Made by a program: the position numbers and the translations under genes
In this document: one piece after another, positions 35,862 through 44,254 of the stretch
Numbering within the stretch: the first letter of the stretch is position 1
How the letters are laid out: each line of letters begins with the position of its first letter
The notes under the pieces: model-generated
What the model was told of the DNA's origin: nothing
Database searches by the model: none
The model's input: only the letters and a program-made list of their open reading frames with translations
Origin: Nocardioides lacusdianchii
Lineage (GTDB): Bacteria > Actinomycetota > Actinomycetes > Propionibacteriales > Nocardioidaceae
Direction of reading: 5' to 3'
Length of the DNA: 64,000 nucleotides
NCBI RefSeq assembly: GCF_020102855.1
Contig: NZ_JADHZD010000016.1
Coordinates: 1 to 64,000 of the forward strand

Positions 35862-37238
35862 TCACGCGATCTCGTGCACGAACTCGCCCAGCTGGGCGAG
35901 GTTGCGGCACTCCACCATCGGCACGATGGTGCCGTAGGTGTCCGCCGCGCTGTCCCCGGTGCCCCAGTGCCGCGGGTGCTCGGGGTTGAGCCACCACGCG
36001 TGCCGGGCCCGCCCGGCCAGGTCGGCGAGCACCGGCAGCGCGAGGTCGCTGTAGTTGGAGCGACCGTCGCCGAGGACCAGCAGGGACGACCGCGGGCCGA
36101 TCGCGTCGGGGTGCTCCTCGGCGAAGCGGGTCAGCGCCCGGCCGTAGTTGGTGCGACCGAACATCGCCGCCTGCGACATGCTCGCGGCCAGTGACTCCAT
36201 CACCTCGGCCACGTCGGCGCCGGGGCGGAACACGTCGCTGACCTCGGCCACGTCGTCGACGAAGGTGAAGGCCCGCACGCCGCTGAAGGCCTCCCGCAGC
36301 GCGAAGACCAGCATCAGGGTGAACTGCGCGAAGTTGGCGACCGACCCGCTGACGTCGCACAGCACGACGAGCTCGGTGCGGTGCGGGCGCCGCGGGCGGT
36401 GGTGGGTGGTCAGCGGCACCCCGCCGGTGGCGATCGAGGCGCGCACGGTGCGGCGTACGTCGAGGGGGCCGCGGCGGCGGGCGTGCTGCTCCTTGGTGAG
36501 GCGCGCGGCCAGGCGCCGCGCGAGGGGATAGACCTCACGGCGCATCTCCTCCAGGTCGCTGCGTCGGGCGGCGGTGAAGTCGAGGCGGTCGATCGTCGGG
36601 CGGACGGTCACACCGACGACGTGCTCGGGCCCCTTCTCCTCCGCGATGCGCCGACGGGCGTCGCCCTCCACCATCCGCGTGAAGTCCCCGATGCGCCGAC
36701 CGGCGGTGCGCTGGGCCCGCTCCGCGTCGAGGCCGTCGGCGAGCAGCCCCTGCACGAGGCGGTCCACGAGCTCGGAGGGCGAGACCCGCTGGAGGGAGGT
36801 GTACGCCGACCAGCTCGACAGCCCCGGCCCGCGCCCGGGCATCGCCCCGAAGCGCGCGACCGCCTCCGCAGCGAGGTCCTGCAACGCCTGCTGGTCCCCG
36901 GAGGCCAGCGCCTCGGCGAGGGCCTCGCGGAAGCGCTCGAGGTCCGGTCCGGTGTCGCGCGGACCGGCGGCCGGCTCCGCGTCGTCACCGTCGCGCTCGC
37001 CGGCCACGCCGTCGCCGACGAGCCGCGGGTAGTAGATGTCGAAGACCGCGTCGAAGGTCACCCGCTGCGGCTGGCGCTTGACCAGGGTCGCGGCGTACGC
37101 CGCCCGCACGGTCTCGCGGTCGTGCCAGCTGACCTGCTCCAGCGCACTGATCGCGTCGAGACCCTCGGCGAGCGAGACCGACAACCCGGCGGCGCGCAGC
37201 GCCTCCACGAAGCCGATGTGGGTGTCGAGCAGGCTCAC
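35862..37238 (-). CDS. VWA-domain (CoxE-like) protein
   Basis: A 458-residue cytosolic protein with a C-terminal von Willebrand A domain whose metal site DxSxS reads LCDVSGSVANF at about residues 290-300, followed by the conserved VLGDGRSNY. The N-terminal 250 residues are helical. It works with the MoxR ATPase encoded four bases upstream; such pairs act as chaperones that insert cofactors or assemble enzymes. The target here is unknown, as no dehydrogenase is close by. It is convergent with the satellite ESX operon. Confidence 0.88.
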   Translation of the reverse strand: MSLLDTHIGFVEALRAAGLSVSLAEGLDAISALEQVSWHDRETVRAAYAATLVKRQPQRVTFDAVFDIYYPRLVGDGVAGERDGDDAEPAAGPRDTGPDLERFREALAEALASGDQQALQDLAAEAVARFGAMPGRGPGLSSWSAYTSLQRVSPSELVDRLVQGLLADGLDAERAQRTAGRRIGDFTRMVEGDARRRIAEEKGPEHVVGVTVRPTIDRLDFTAARRSDLEEMRREVYPLARRLAARLTKEQHARRRGPLDVRRTVRASIATGGVPLTTHHRPRRPHRTELVVLCDVSGSVANFAQFTLMLVFALREAFSGVRAFTFVDDVAEVSDVFRPGADVAEVMESLAASMSQAAMFGRTNYGRALTRFAEEHPDAIGPRSSLLVLGDGRSNYSDLALPVLADLAGRARHAWWLNPEHPRHWGTGDSAADTYGTIVPMVECRNLAQLGEFVHEIA

Positions 37239-37241
37239 GGA

Positions 37242-38123
<882 letters not shown>

Positions 38124-38124
38124 G

Positions 38125-38209
38125 CAGAGGGGGCGGGATTCGAACCCGCGGTAGGTCTCCCTACGACCGCTTTCAAGGCGGTTCCGATCGGCCGCTCCGG
38201 CACCCCTCC
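38125..38209 (-). tRNA. tRNA-Ser (TGA)
   Basis: On the minus strand an 85-nucleotide class II tRNA with acceptor GGAGGGG against CCCCTCT (first pair G-U), a long variable arm and anticodon loop CTTGAAAGC, anticodon TGA reading TCA and related serine codons. The T-arm reads GGTTCGAATCC. CCA is not encoded. The MoxR start codon follows one base after the discriminator. Confidence 0.95.
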
Positions 38210-38309
38210 TCGCGCGGCGTCGCGACGCCACACACCGCGGGACTCTACCCAACGACGGCGCTCGACCACCCGGGGGACGATCCGACGGTCCGCGTGGGAA
38301 AATCGCTGC

Positions 38310-38771
38310 GTGACGACCGATACCGCCACCGTGCACCGTCTCGCCCCCGCCGTCGCGGCGCGCCTGCTGGGCGTGGTGCTGTGCGGGGTCGCGGTGCTCA
38401 TCCTCGTCAGCACGCTGCTGATCGCGGTGCTCGACCTCCACACCGTCTTCCTCCTGGTGCCCGTCCTGGTCACCCTCGCGTCGCTGGTGGCGTGCTGGTG
38501 GCTCTGGCGCGAGAAGGGCTGGGTCGTGAAGTTCACCGACGAGGGCTACCGGGTCCAGTGGGTGCGCGGCGTCGGCGCCGCGTCGGCGCGGTGGAGGGAC
38601 GTCGAGGACGCGGTCACCACGACCCTCCTCGAGGCACCCGTGGTGGTGCTGCGGCTGCGCGACGGACGGACGACCACGATCCCCGTGGAGATGCTCGCGA
38701 TGGACCGGGAGGCCTTCGCCCGCGATCTCCAGGAACACCTCCAGCGCGGCCAGGGACTGCGGAACTTCTGA
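38310..38771 (+). CDS. PH-domain membrane protein
   Basis: A 153-residue protein with two membrane helices at about residues 15-70 and a bacterial PH-like domain after them (EKGWVVKFTDEGYRVQWVRG, then VVLRLRDGRTTTIPVEML). Function unknown. Starts GTG. It sits alone between two tRNA-Ser genes, on the opposite strand to the first, so its promoter must lie in the 100 bases downstream of that tRNA's 5' end. Confidence 0.8.
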   Translation: MTTDTATVHRLAPAVAARLLGVVLCGVAVLILVSTLLIAVLDLHTVFLLVPVLVTLASLVACWWLWREKGWVVKFTDEGYRVQWVRGVGAASARWRDVEDAVTTTLLEAPVVVLRLRDGRTTTIPVEMLAMDREAFARDLQEHLQRGQGLRNF

Positions 38772-38835
38772 CCTGATTCGGCGCAGGCACCCCGGGCCTT
38801 GTAACCTTCTGTGCGCTCGACATTTGGTCGGGCAT

Positions 38836-38926
38836 GGAGGCGTCGCCTAGTCCGGTCTATGGCGCCCGCCTGCTAAGCGGGTTTGGGGCTAAAACCCCAT
38901 CGAGGGTTCAAATCCCTCCGCCTCCG
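38836..38926 (+). tRNA. tRNA-Ser (GCT)
   Basis: A 91-nucleotide class II tRNA: acceptor GGAGGCG pairs with CGCCTCC, long variable arm, anticodon loop CTGCTAAG with anticodon GCT for AGC and AGT codons, T-arm GGTTCAAATCC. CCA is not encoded. A hairpin terminator follows. Confidence 0.97.
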
Positions 38927-38933
38927 CCCAGGT

Positions 38934-38963
38934 GTCGGCCCCCTCTGTCGCGAGGGGGCCGAC
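38934..38963 (+). terminator. terminator of tRNA-Ser(GCT)
   Basis: A perfect 11-bp inverted repeat (GTCGGCCCCCT and complement) around an 8-base loop, eight bases after the tRNA. The tail has no T-run, as usual in this genome. Confidence 0.75.
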
Positions 38964-38980
38964 GCGCGGCGTCGCCAGGT

Positions 38981-39011
38981 TTGCAGGAACCTGCAATGCA
39001 CAGACCTGCAA
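38981..39011. promoter_or_regulatory. palindromic operator-like site upstream of the peptide gene
   Basis: A perfect 16-bp palindrome TTGCAGGAACCTGCAA (38981-38996) is followed by a third copy of the half-site, CCTGCAA (39005-39011), 15 bases after the previous one. The array lies about 90 bases upstream of the start of the secreted-peptide gene. This is the layout of a multi-site binding region for a dimeric regulator; the regulator encoded just beyond the peptide gene is the obvious candidate. The assignment is inference. Confidence 0.6.
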
Positions 39012-39096
39012 TCCGATCGGTGGGACGCCACCCCTGACGGTGGGTGAGAATGGACCTGTCATCCCCTGTGACAACGTGACATTAGAGGTGAAAGCA

Positions 39097-39225
39097 ATGA
39101 CCCCAGCACGCCGCATCGCGGCGGCCGCTCTCGTGGCCGCCTTCAGCATCGGAATCATCGGCGTGGGCGCTGCCCCGGCAAACGCGGACTACACATGGGG
39201 CACGAGGATCGGGGTTTCCCGCTGA
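39097..39225 (+). CDS. short secreted peptide precursor
   Basis: A 42-residue product. It has a Sec signal peptide with a basic start, a hydrophobic core (IAAAALVAAFSIGIIGVG) and a cleavage site after ANA, leaving a 12-residue mature peptide DYTWGTRIGVSR. GAGGTG lies seven bases upstream of the ATG, so translation is well supported. It stands alone, with an operator-like palindrome upstream and a convergent regulator gene downstream. A signalling peptide is the best guess; a toxin-like or antimicrobial peptide is possible. No family was recognised. Confidence 0.65.
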   Translation: MTPARRIAAAALVAAFSIGIIGVGAAPANADYTWGTRIGVSR

Positions 39226-39330
39226 TCGACGTGCCATGATGTGCACGCAGTGAAGAGCTGGGACACGGACCCTCTCAACCCCCCACGAGTCTGGTCCGGA
39301 CGGCCTCCCCCACAGGCCCGTCCCAGCATT

Positions 39331-39365
39331 CGAGGGCAGCAGCTCACCCCGAGCTGCTGCCCTCG
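39331..39365. terminator. shared bidirectional terminator
   Basis: A perfect 15-bp stem (CGAGGGCAGCAGCTC and complement) with a five-base loop ACCCC. It lies between the converging peptide and regulator genes, 105 bases after the peptide stop and 36 bases beyond the regulator stop. Confidence 0.8.
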
Positions 39366-39401
39366 ATCCCTGTCCGGCGCGGCGTCGGCGGTGGAACCGG
39401 G

Positions 39402-40406
39402 TCAGTGACCCGCCTCGTCGGCCTCGCGCCCGGAGATCCCTCGCTTGCCCATCTCGTAGCCGAGCTGGAAACGCGTCTCGACCTCGAACTCGTTCTTCAG
39501 GTCGGCGACGTAGGCGGCGTAGGTGCGTGGACTGACCCCGAGGCGCTTGGCGCCCGCCGGGTCGGCGCGGCCCTCGAGCAGCATCCGGATCGTCATCGCC
39601 CGCTGCTCCGCGGCGATGTCGCGCATCAGTGAGGTCTCGCTGCTGGTGAACGGTCGGGCGCGCTCCCAGTGGCGCTCGAACATGTCGACGAGGTAGCCCA
39701 CCATCGACCGGTCGCTGATCACCATGGCGGCGTTGAGGCCCTCGTGGCTCGGGATGACCGCGACGCGCCGGTCGACCACGATCAGCCGGTTGAAGAACTC
39801 GTCCAGGGTCCGCACCTCCGCGCCGGCGGCGGACACGGCGGCGACGTACTTGCGGGTGTCGGTGCCGCGGCGGGCAGCGTGCTGGTAGAGCGTGCGCATC
39901 CTCACGCCACGCTTGAGCAGGGCGATCTCGCGCGCCGTGACCTCCGCGAGCTGCTTGACCCCGCGCCGGTCCTGCGGCTGCGCGCTCAACAGCTCCTCCT
40001 CCGCATCGGCGACCGTCGACTCCAGGAAGGTCCGGATCGTCGTGGCGCCGCGGATCTCGGTGAACGGTCCTCCCACGGCGCTGGGCGAACGACGCCAGGC
40101 CTGCGAGAGCGAGCCGAAGGCCTGGGCCCAGTGGGCGGACTGGGCGATCAGCTCCGCGCCCTGCTGGCCCAGCGGAGCGACCACCTGGGCCTGGACCGCG
40201 GCCGGGTCGACGGCTCGCCAGCTGGTGCCGTCGTCGCTCTGGACGACGAGTCCGACCTCGGCGAGCAGCTCGAAGGCGTCGTGCAGCTCACCCCGCCGGC
40301 CGATCCGCGCGTCGGTGGCCTCGATGCCTCCCGAGGCGACGATCTCCTCGTAGAGCGGCGCGGACTTCTCCTCGAACAACGCGCGCTCGTGCTGCCCCAA
40401 GGGCAT
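39402..40406 (-). CDS. HTH transcriptional regulator, TrmB/LuxR-like
   Basis: A 334-residue cytosolic regulator. The N-terminal 70 residues form a winged-helix-like segment (PLYEEIVASGGIEATDARIG and LLAEVGLVVQSDDGTSW), as in TrmB proteins. The centre has an effector domain with DEFFNRLIVVDRRVAVIPSHE, similar to the phospholipase-D-like sensor fold. The C-terminus has a LuxR-like helix-turn-helix (ADPAGAKRLGVSPRTYAAYVADLKNEF). The ATG at 40406 follows GGGAGG at seven bases; the upstream GTG at 40421 overlaps that site. It converges with a short secreted-peptide gene and may respond to that peptide. Confidence 0.78.
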   Translation of the reverse strand: MPLGQHERALFEEKSAPLYEEIVASGGIEATDARIGRRGELHDAFELLAEVGLVVQSDDGTSWRAVDPAAVQAQVVAPLGQQGAELIAQSAHWAQAFGSLSQAWRRSPSAVGGPFTEIRGATTIRTFLESTVADAEEELLSAQPQDRRGVKQLAEVTAREIALLKRGVRMRTLYQHAARRGTDTRKYVAAVSAAGAEVRTLDEFFNRLIVVDRRVAVIPSHEGLNAAMVISDRSMVGYLVDMFERHWERARPFTSSETSLMRDIAAEQRAMTIRMLLEGRADPAGAKRLGVSPRTYAAYVADLKNEFEVETRFQLGYEMGKRGISGREADEAGH

Positions 40407-40487
40407 GGCACATCCTCCCACTCACCCCCGACACCAGTGGGGTGATCGTGCCACACGGACCCACGTGGCAAGGGCAGGAAATCGGCA

Positions 40488-40525
40488 GGACCCGCTCCTC
40501 CCGGCACAACAGGAGGAGCGGGTCC
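40488..40525 (-). terminator. terminator of pckG
   Basis: A perfect 14-bp inverted repeat (GGACCCGCTCCTCC and complement) with a ten-base loop, 20 bases after the stop of the phosphoenolpyruvate carboxykinase gene. It also separates that gene from the regulator gene downstream. Confidence 0.8.
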
Positions 40526-40545
40526 CGGCAACGCTGCGTCGGCGA

Positions 40546-42393
40546 TCAGGCGTCGAGGCGGGCCTTCAGCGTGTCGAGCTCGCTCCACAGCACGGCGGGC
40601 AGGTCGTCGCCGAACTTCTCGAACCACTCCTCGATCTGCGGGATCTCGGCCTTCCACTCCTCCGCGTCGACCGCGAGCGCCTGGGCGAGCTGCTCGTCGG
40701 TGAGGCCGAGGCCGTCGACGTCGAGCGAGCCCGGCGCCGGCACGTGGCCGATCGGGGTCTCGATGGCGGCGGCCTGGCCGTCGATGCGCTCGATGACCCA
40801 CTTGAGGACGCGGCTGTTCTCGCCGAAGCCCGGCCAGAGGAAGTCACCGTCGTCGGAGCGGCGGAACCAGTTGACGTAGAAGATCTTCGGCAGCTTGGCG
40901 GCGTCGTTGTCCTTGCCGATGCCGACCCAGTGGCCGAAGTAGTCGCCGGCGTTGTAGCCGATGAAGGGCAGCATCGCCATCGGGTCGCGGCGTACGACGC
41001 CGACCGCGCCCACGGCGGCGGCGGTGGTCTCCGAGGAGAGCGTCGCCCCCATGAACGTGCCGTGGTTCCAGTCGCGCGCCTCGGTCACCAGCGGGATGGT
41101 CGTCTTGCGACGGCCGCCGAAGAGGATCGCGTCGATCGGGACGCCGCGCGGGTCGTCGTACTCGTCGGCGAGGATCGAGCACTGCTTGATCGGGGTGCAG
41201 TAGCGGCTGTTGGCGTGGCTGGAGAGCTCGCCGGTCTCCTCGGCGATCTCCGGGGTCCAGCGCTCGCCCTTCCAGCTCGTGGCCTCGGCGGGCGTGTTCT
41301 CCAGGCCCTCCCACCACACGTTGCCGTCGGGGGTCAGCGCGACGTTGGTGAAGACCGAGTTGCCCTTGCGGATGGTCTCCATCGCGTGCGGGTTGGTGTG
41401 CTCGTTGGTGCCCGGCGCGACGCCGAAGAAGCCGAACTCGGGGTTGACCGCCCACAGGCGACCGTCCTCGCCGACCCGCATCCACGCGATGTCGTCGCCG
41501 ATCGCCTCGACGGTCCAGCCGGGGATGGTCGGCTTCAGCATCGCCAGGTTGGTCTTGCCGCACGCGCTCGGGAAGGCCGCGGCGACGTACTTGGTCACGC
41601 CCTGCGGCGAGGTGAGCTTGAGGATGAGCATGTGCTCGGCCAGCCAGCCCTCGTCACGCGCCATGACGGAGGCGATGCGCAGCGCGTAGCACTTCTTGCC
41701 GAGCAGGGCGTTGCCGCCGTAGCCCGAGCCGAAGCTCCAGATCATCCGCTCCTCGGGGAACTGGACGATGTACTTGGTGTCGTTGCACGGCCACGCCACG
41801 TCGGCCTGGCCGGGCTCCAGCGGCATGCCGACCGAGTGCAGCGCCGGCACCCACTGCGGGTCGCGGCCGGCGGCGTCGAGCTCCTCGATGCGGGCGAGGA
41901 CGTCGCTGCCCATGCGGGCCATGACGCGCATGGAGACGGTGACGTACGCCGAGTCGGTGACCTCGACGCCGAACATCGGCTGCTCGGCCTCGAGGTGGCC
42001 CATCACGAAGGGGATGACGTACATCGTGCGTCCCCGCATGCAGCCGGCGTAGAGCCCGCGCATGAGGTCCTTCATCTTCGCCGGGTCCATCCAGTTGTTG
42101 GTGGGACCGGCGTCGCGCTCGTCGACCGAGCAGATGTAGGTGCGGTCCTCGACCCGGGCGACGTCGGTCGGGTCGGAGGCGGCGTGGAACGAGTTGGGCA
42201 TGACGTCGGGGTTCAGGCGGGTGAACGTCCCGGTCGCCTCGAGGGAGGCGGTGAGCTGGGCCCACTCCTCGTCGGAGCCGGTGCACCAGTGGATGGTGTC
42301 GGGCTGGGTGAGCTCGGCGATCTCGGTGACCCAGGCGAGGATGCCCTCGTGGGTCGTCGGCGGAGTCGTCTGGGTGTCGATGGTGGCGGTCAT
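40546..42393 (-). CDS. pckG: phosphoenolpyruvate carboxykinase (GTP), canonical copy
   Basis: Interconverts oxaloacetate plus GTP with phosphoenolpyruvate, CO2 and GDP, the entry to gluconeogenesis. The 615-residue protein has the GTP-type motifs: the kinase-1a P-loop FPSACGKTNLAM with the usual hyper-reactive cysteine, kinase-2 EAIGDDIAWM, and NPEFGFFGVAPGTNEHTNP. All usual parts appear intact. A second, different PEPCK is encoded 4 kb upstream (46556-48394). A terminator follows its stop. Confidence 0.96.
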   Translation of the reverse strand: MTATIDTQTTPPTTHEGILAWVTEIAELTQPDTIHWCTGSDEEWAQLTASLEATGTFTRLNPDVMPNSFHAASDPTDVARVEDRTYICSVDERDAGPTNNWMDPAKMKDLMRGLYAGCMRGRTMYVIPFVMGHLEAEQPMFGVEVTDSAYVTVSMRVMARMGSDVLARIEELDAAGRDPQWVPALHSVGMPLEPGQADVAWPCNDTKYIVQFPEERMIWSFGSGYGGNALLGKKCYALRIASVMARDEGWLAEHMLILKLTSPQGVTKYVAAAFPSACGKTNLAMLKPTIPGWTVEAIGDDIAWMRVGEDGRLWAVNPEFGFFGVAPGTNEHTNPHAMETIRKGNSVFTNVALTPDGNVWWEGLENTPAEATSWKGERWTPEIAEETGELSSHANSRYCTPIKQCSILADEYDDPRGVPIDAILFGGRRKTTIPLVTEARDWNHGTFMGATLSSETTAAAVGAVGVVRRDPMAMLPFIGYNAGDYFGHWVGIGKDNDAAKLPKIFYVNWFRRSDDGDFLWPGFGENSRVLKWVIERIDGQAAAIETPIGHVPAPGSLDVDGLGLTDEQLAQALAVDAEEWKAEIPQIEEWFEKFGDDLPAVLWSELDTLKARLDA

Positions 42394-42564
42394 GACCGTT
42401 CCTTCAGCGTTCGTCGCGGTTCGCGCGGCCTCGTTGTCGGCGACTTTTTCCGGACGCTAGCGCTTGTGAAAGCGAGCACGTATTGGATCGGTCTAAGGGT
42501 TGTGACGTGGATCTCGCTACCCGGAGGTATGCCCCGGGCGCGGCTGGGCAGCCCTGCCGCTGCG

Positions 42565-42780
42565 TCAGATCGGCGCGTCCGGGTGGATGCTGCGCGTCTC
42601 CGCCCGACGGTTGCGGGTGGTGAACCAGTCGCTGACGTAGACCTTCGGCAGCATCTTGGCCACCGACAGCGTCACGTAGACGATCGTGTTGATCGCCACG
42701 AAGGCGGCGAGCACCGCGATGGCCTCGTGACGCAGGATGCTGTCCGGCAGGAGCACCCCCATGGGGACCACGCCCAGCAC
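42565..42780 (-). CDS. small membrane protein after glycosyltransferase
   Basis: A 71-residue protein with a single strong membrane helix (EAIAVLAAFVAINTIVYVTLSV) and a basic-acidic C-terminal tail. It starts one base after the glycosyltransferase stop on the same strand. Small membrane partners are encoded beside several synthase-type family 2 glycosyltransferases, and this may be one. No family was recognised. Confidence 0.6.
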   Translation of the reverse strand: MLGVVPMGVLLPDSILRHEAIAVLAAFVAINTIVYVTLSVAKMLPKVYVSDWFTTRNRRAETRSIHPDAPI

Positions 42781-42781
42781 G

Positions 42782-44236
42782 TCAGACCCCCGTCCGTGCA
42801 GCGGTGTCGGGCTGGACGATGTGCTTCCAGTCGGCCTGGCGGGCCAGCGTCAGGTCCCACACGCCCTTGAGGTAGACCACGTTGAGGAACATCGCGTAGC
42901 CGAGCTCGGGGAAGAGCGAGAGCGCCAGCAGGCGCGCCCGCCACCCGCCGTGCCACACGGTGACGACCCGCTCGAGGGTGAAGACGAGGCCGATCCCGAT
43001 CCAGAACGGGAACCACACCCAGCTCGACGTGGCCAGCACCATCAGCAGGATCAGCAGCAGGTAGGCGCCGAGCGCGATGACGCCGTAGCCGATGCCGAGC
43101 TGCTGCATCCAGTAGCGGAAGGTCTGCGGCCGCATCCCGTAGGCGCCGAGGTTCTCCAGGGCACCGCGCTGCCAGCGCAGCCGCTGGGCCCACAGACCGC
43201 TCCACGACGGCATCACCTCGGTGACGACGGTGCACTCGCGGGGGGAGACCATCAGCGCGCCGAGCGTCTTCAGCGCGATCGTGAGCTCGTTGTCCTCGGT
43301 GAGGGCCACCGTGTCGTAGACGTCGCCGGGCACGCCCGGCAGGAGCTTGCCGCGCTCCTCGGCCACCGCACGCAGGGCACGTGGGCGGAACACCGACGCC
43401 GTTCCGGTGAGCACGAAGACCCGCCCGCGGCGCCGGCGCAGGTCGCGCTGGTAGCGCGTGTACTCGTTGCGCTGGAACTGTCCGATGAGGCCGAAGCCGT
43501 CCTCGCCGTAGAAGAGCCCACCGACCGCCATCAGGGCCCGGTCGTCGGTGAGCCGGCGCGTGGCGCCGGCGAGGAAGCCGGGGTCGAGCGTGGTGTCGGC
43601 GTCCATGATCATCACGCAGTCGTTGTCCCCCTGGGCGGGGAGGAGGTCGTGCAGCGCCTGGTTGAGCCCGCCGGCCTTCTTGTGCCGGTTGGCCACCGTC
43701 TCGAAGACCTCCACGCCCGCCTCGCGCGCCAGGCGCACGGTCCCGTCGGTGCAGTTGTCGGCGACGACCACGATCCGCGCCGGCGGGGGCTCCTGGGCGA
43801 GCAGGGACGTGAGGGTCTCCGCGATGCAGCCCTCCTCGTTGTGGGCCGGGATGAGGACGGTGATGGTGACGGGGCCGGCGAACTGCCCGCGCGTCTCGGA
43901 CATCACCAGCTTCGGCGCCAGCGGCATCCGGTTGCCGTCCTCGCTGCGGCGCGCCCGGGTCAGGAGGCGACGCTCGAGCCCCGCGACCGCAGCGGCCAGC
44001 AGCAGGGCGACGCCCGCCGCGGCGAGGAGGACGCGCGGCGCCGGCATCTCGGTGTCGTAGAAGACGCGCCAGATGCCGAACAGCACCCCCTCACTGGGGG
44101 CGCGACCCCTCTCGGGGGCACCGGCGGCGACCGCCAGCCAGAGGGCGACCGCCCCCAGCGCGGCGGTCCCGACGATCGCCAGTCCCACTGACCTCTGCAG
44201 CCACTGCACGCGACCTGCTCCCTCCTGCTGTGCCAT
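42782..44236 (-). CDS. membrane family-2 glycosyltransferase (synthase type)
   Basis: A 484-residue polysaccharide synthase-like enzyme: two N-terminal membrane helices, a GT-A domain with TVLIPAHNEEGCIAETL, the DxD-type MIMDADTTLDPGF, the TEDNEL acid and the QRLRWQRG processivity box, then three to four C-terminal helices. This pattern is that of cellulose, poly-GlcNAc and hyaluronan synthases. The sugar cannot be read from sequence. It follows a GGDEF-EAL gene at 18 bases, which suggests cyclic di-GMP control, although no PilZ domain is visible. Confidence 0.88.
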   Translation of the reverse strand: MAQQEGAGRVQWLQRSVGLAIVGTAALGAVALWLAVAAGAPERGRAPSEGVLFGIWRVFYDTEMPAPRVLLAAAGVALLLAAAVAGLERRLLTRARRSEDGNRMPLAPKLVMSETRGQFAGPVTITVLIPAHNEEGCIAETLTSLLAQEPPPARIVVVADNCTDGTVRLAREAGVEVFETVANRHKKAGGLNQALHDLLPAQGDNDCVMIMDADTTLDPGFLAGATRRLTDDRALMAVGGLFYGEDGFGLIGQFQRNEYTRYQRDLRRRRGRVFVLTGTASVFRPRALRAVAEERGKLLPGVPGDVYDTVALTEDNELTIALKTLGALMVSPRECTVVTEVMPSWSGLWAQRLRWQRGALENLGAYGMRPQTFRYWMQQLGIGYGVIALGAYLLLILLMVLATSSWVWFPFWIGIGLVFTLERVVTVWHGGWRARLLALSLFPELGYAMFLNVVYLKGVWDLTLARQADWKHIVQPDTAARTGV

Positions 44237-44254
44237 GGGTGGTGGCCCGCGCGC

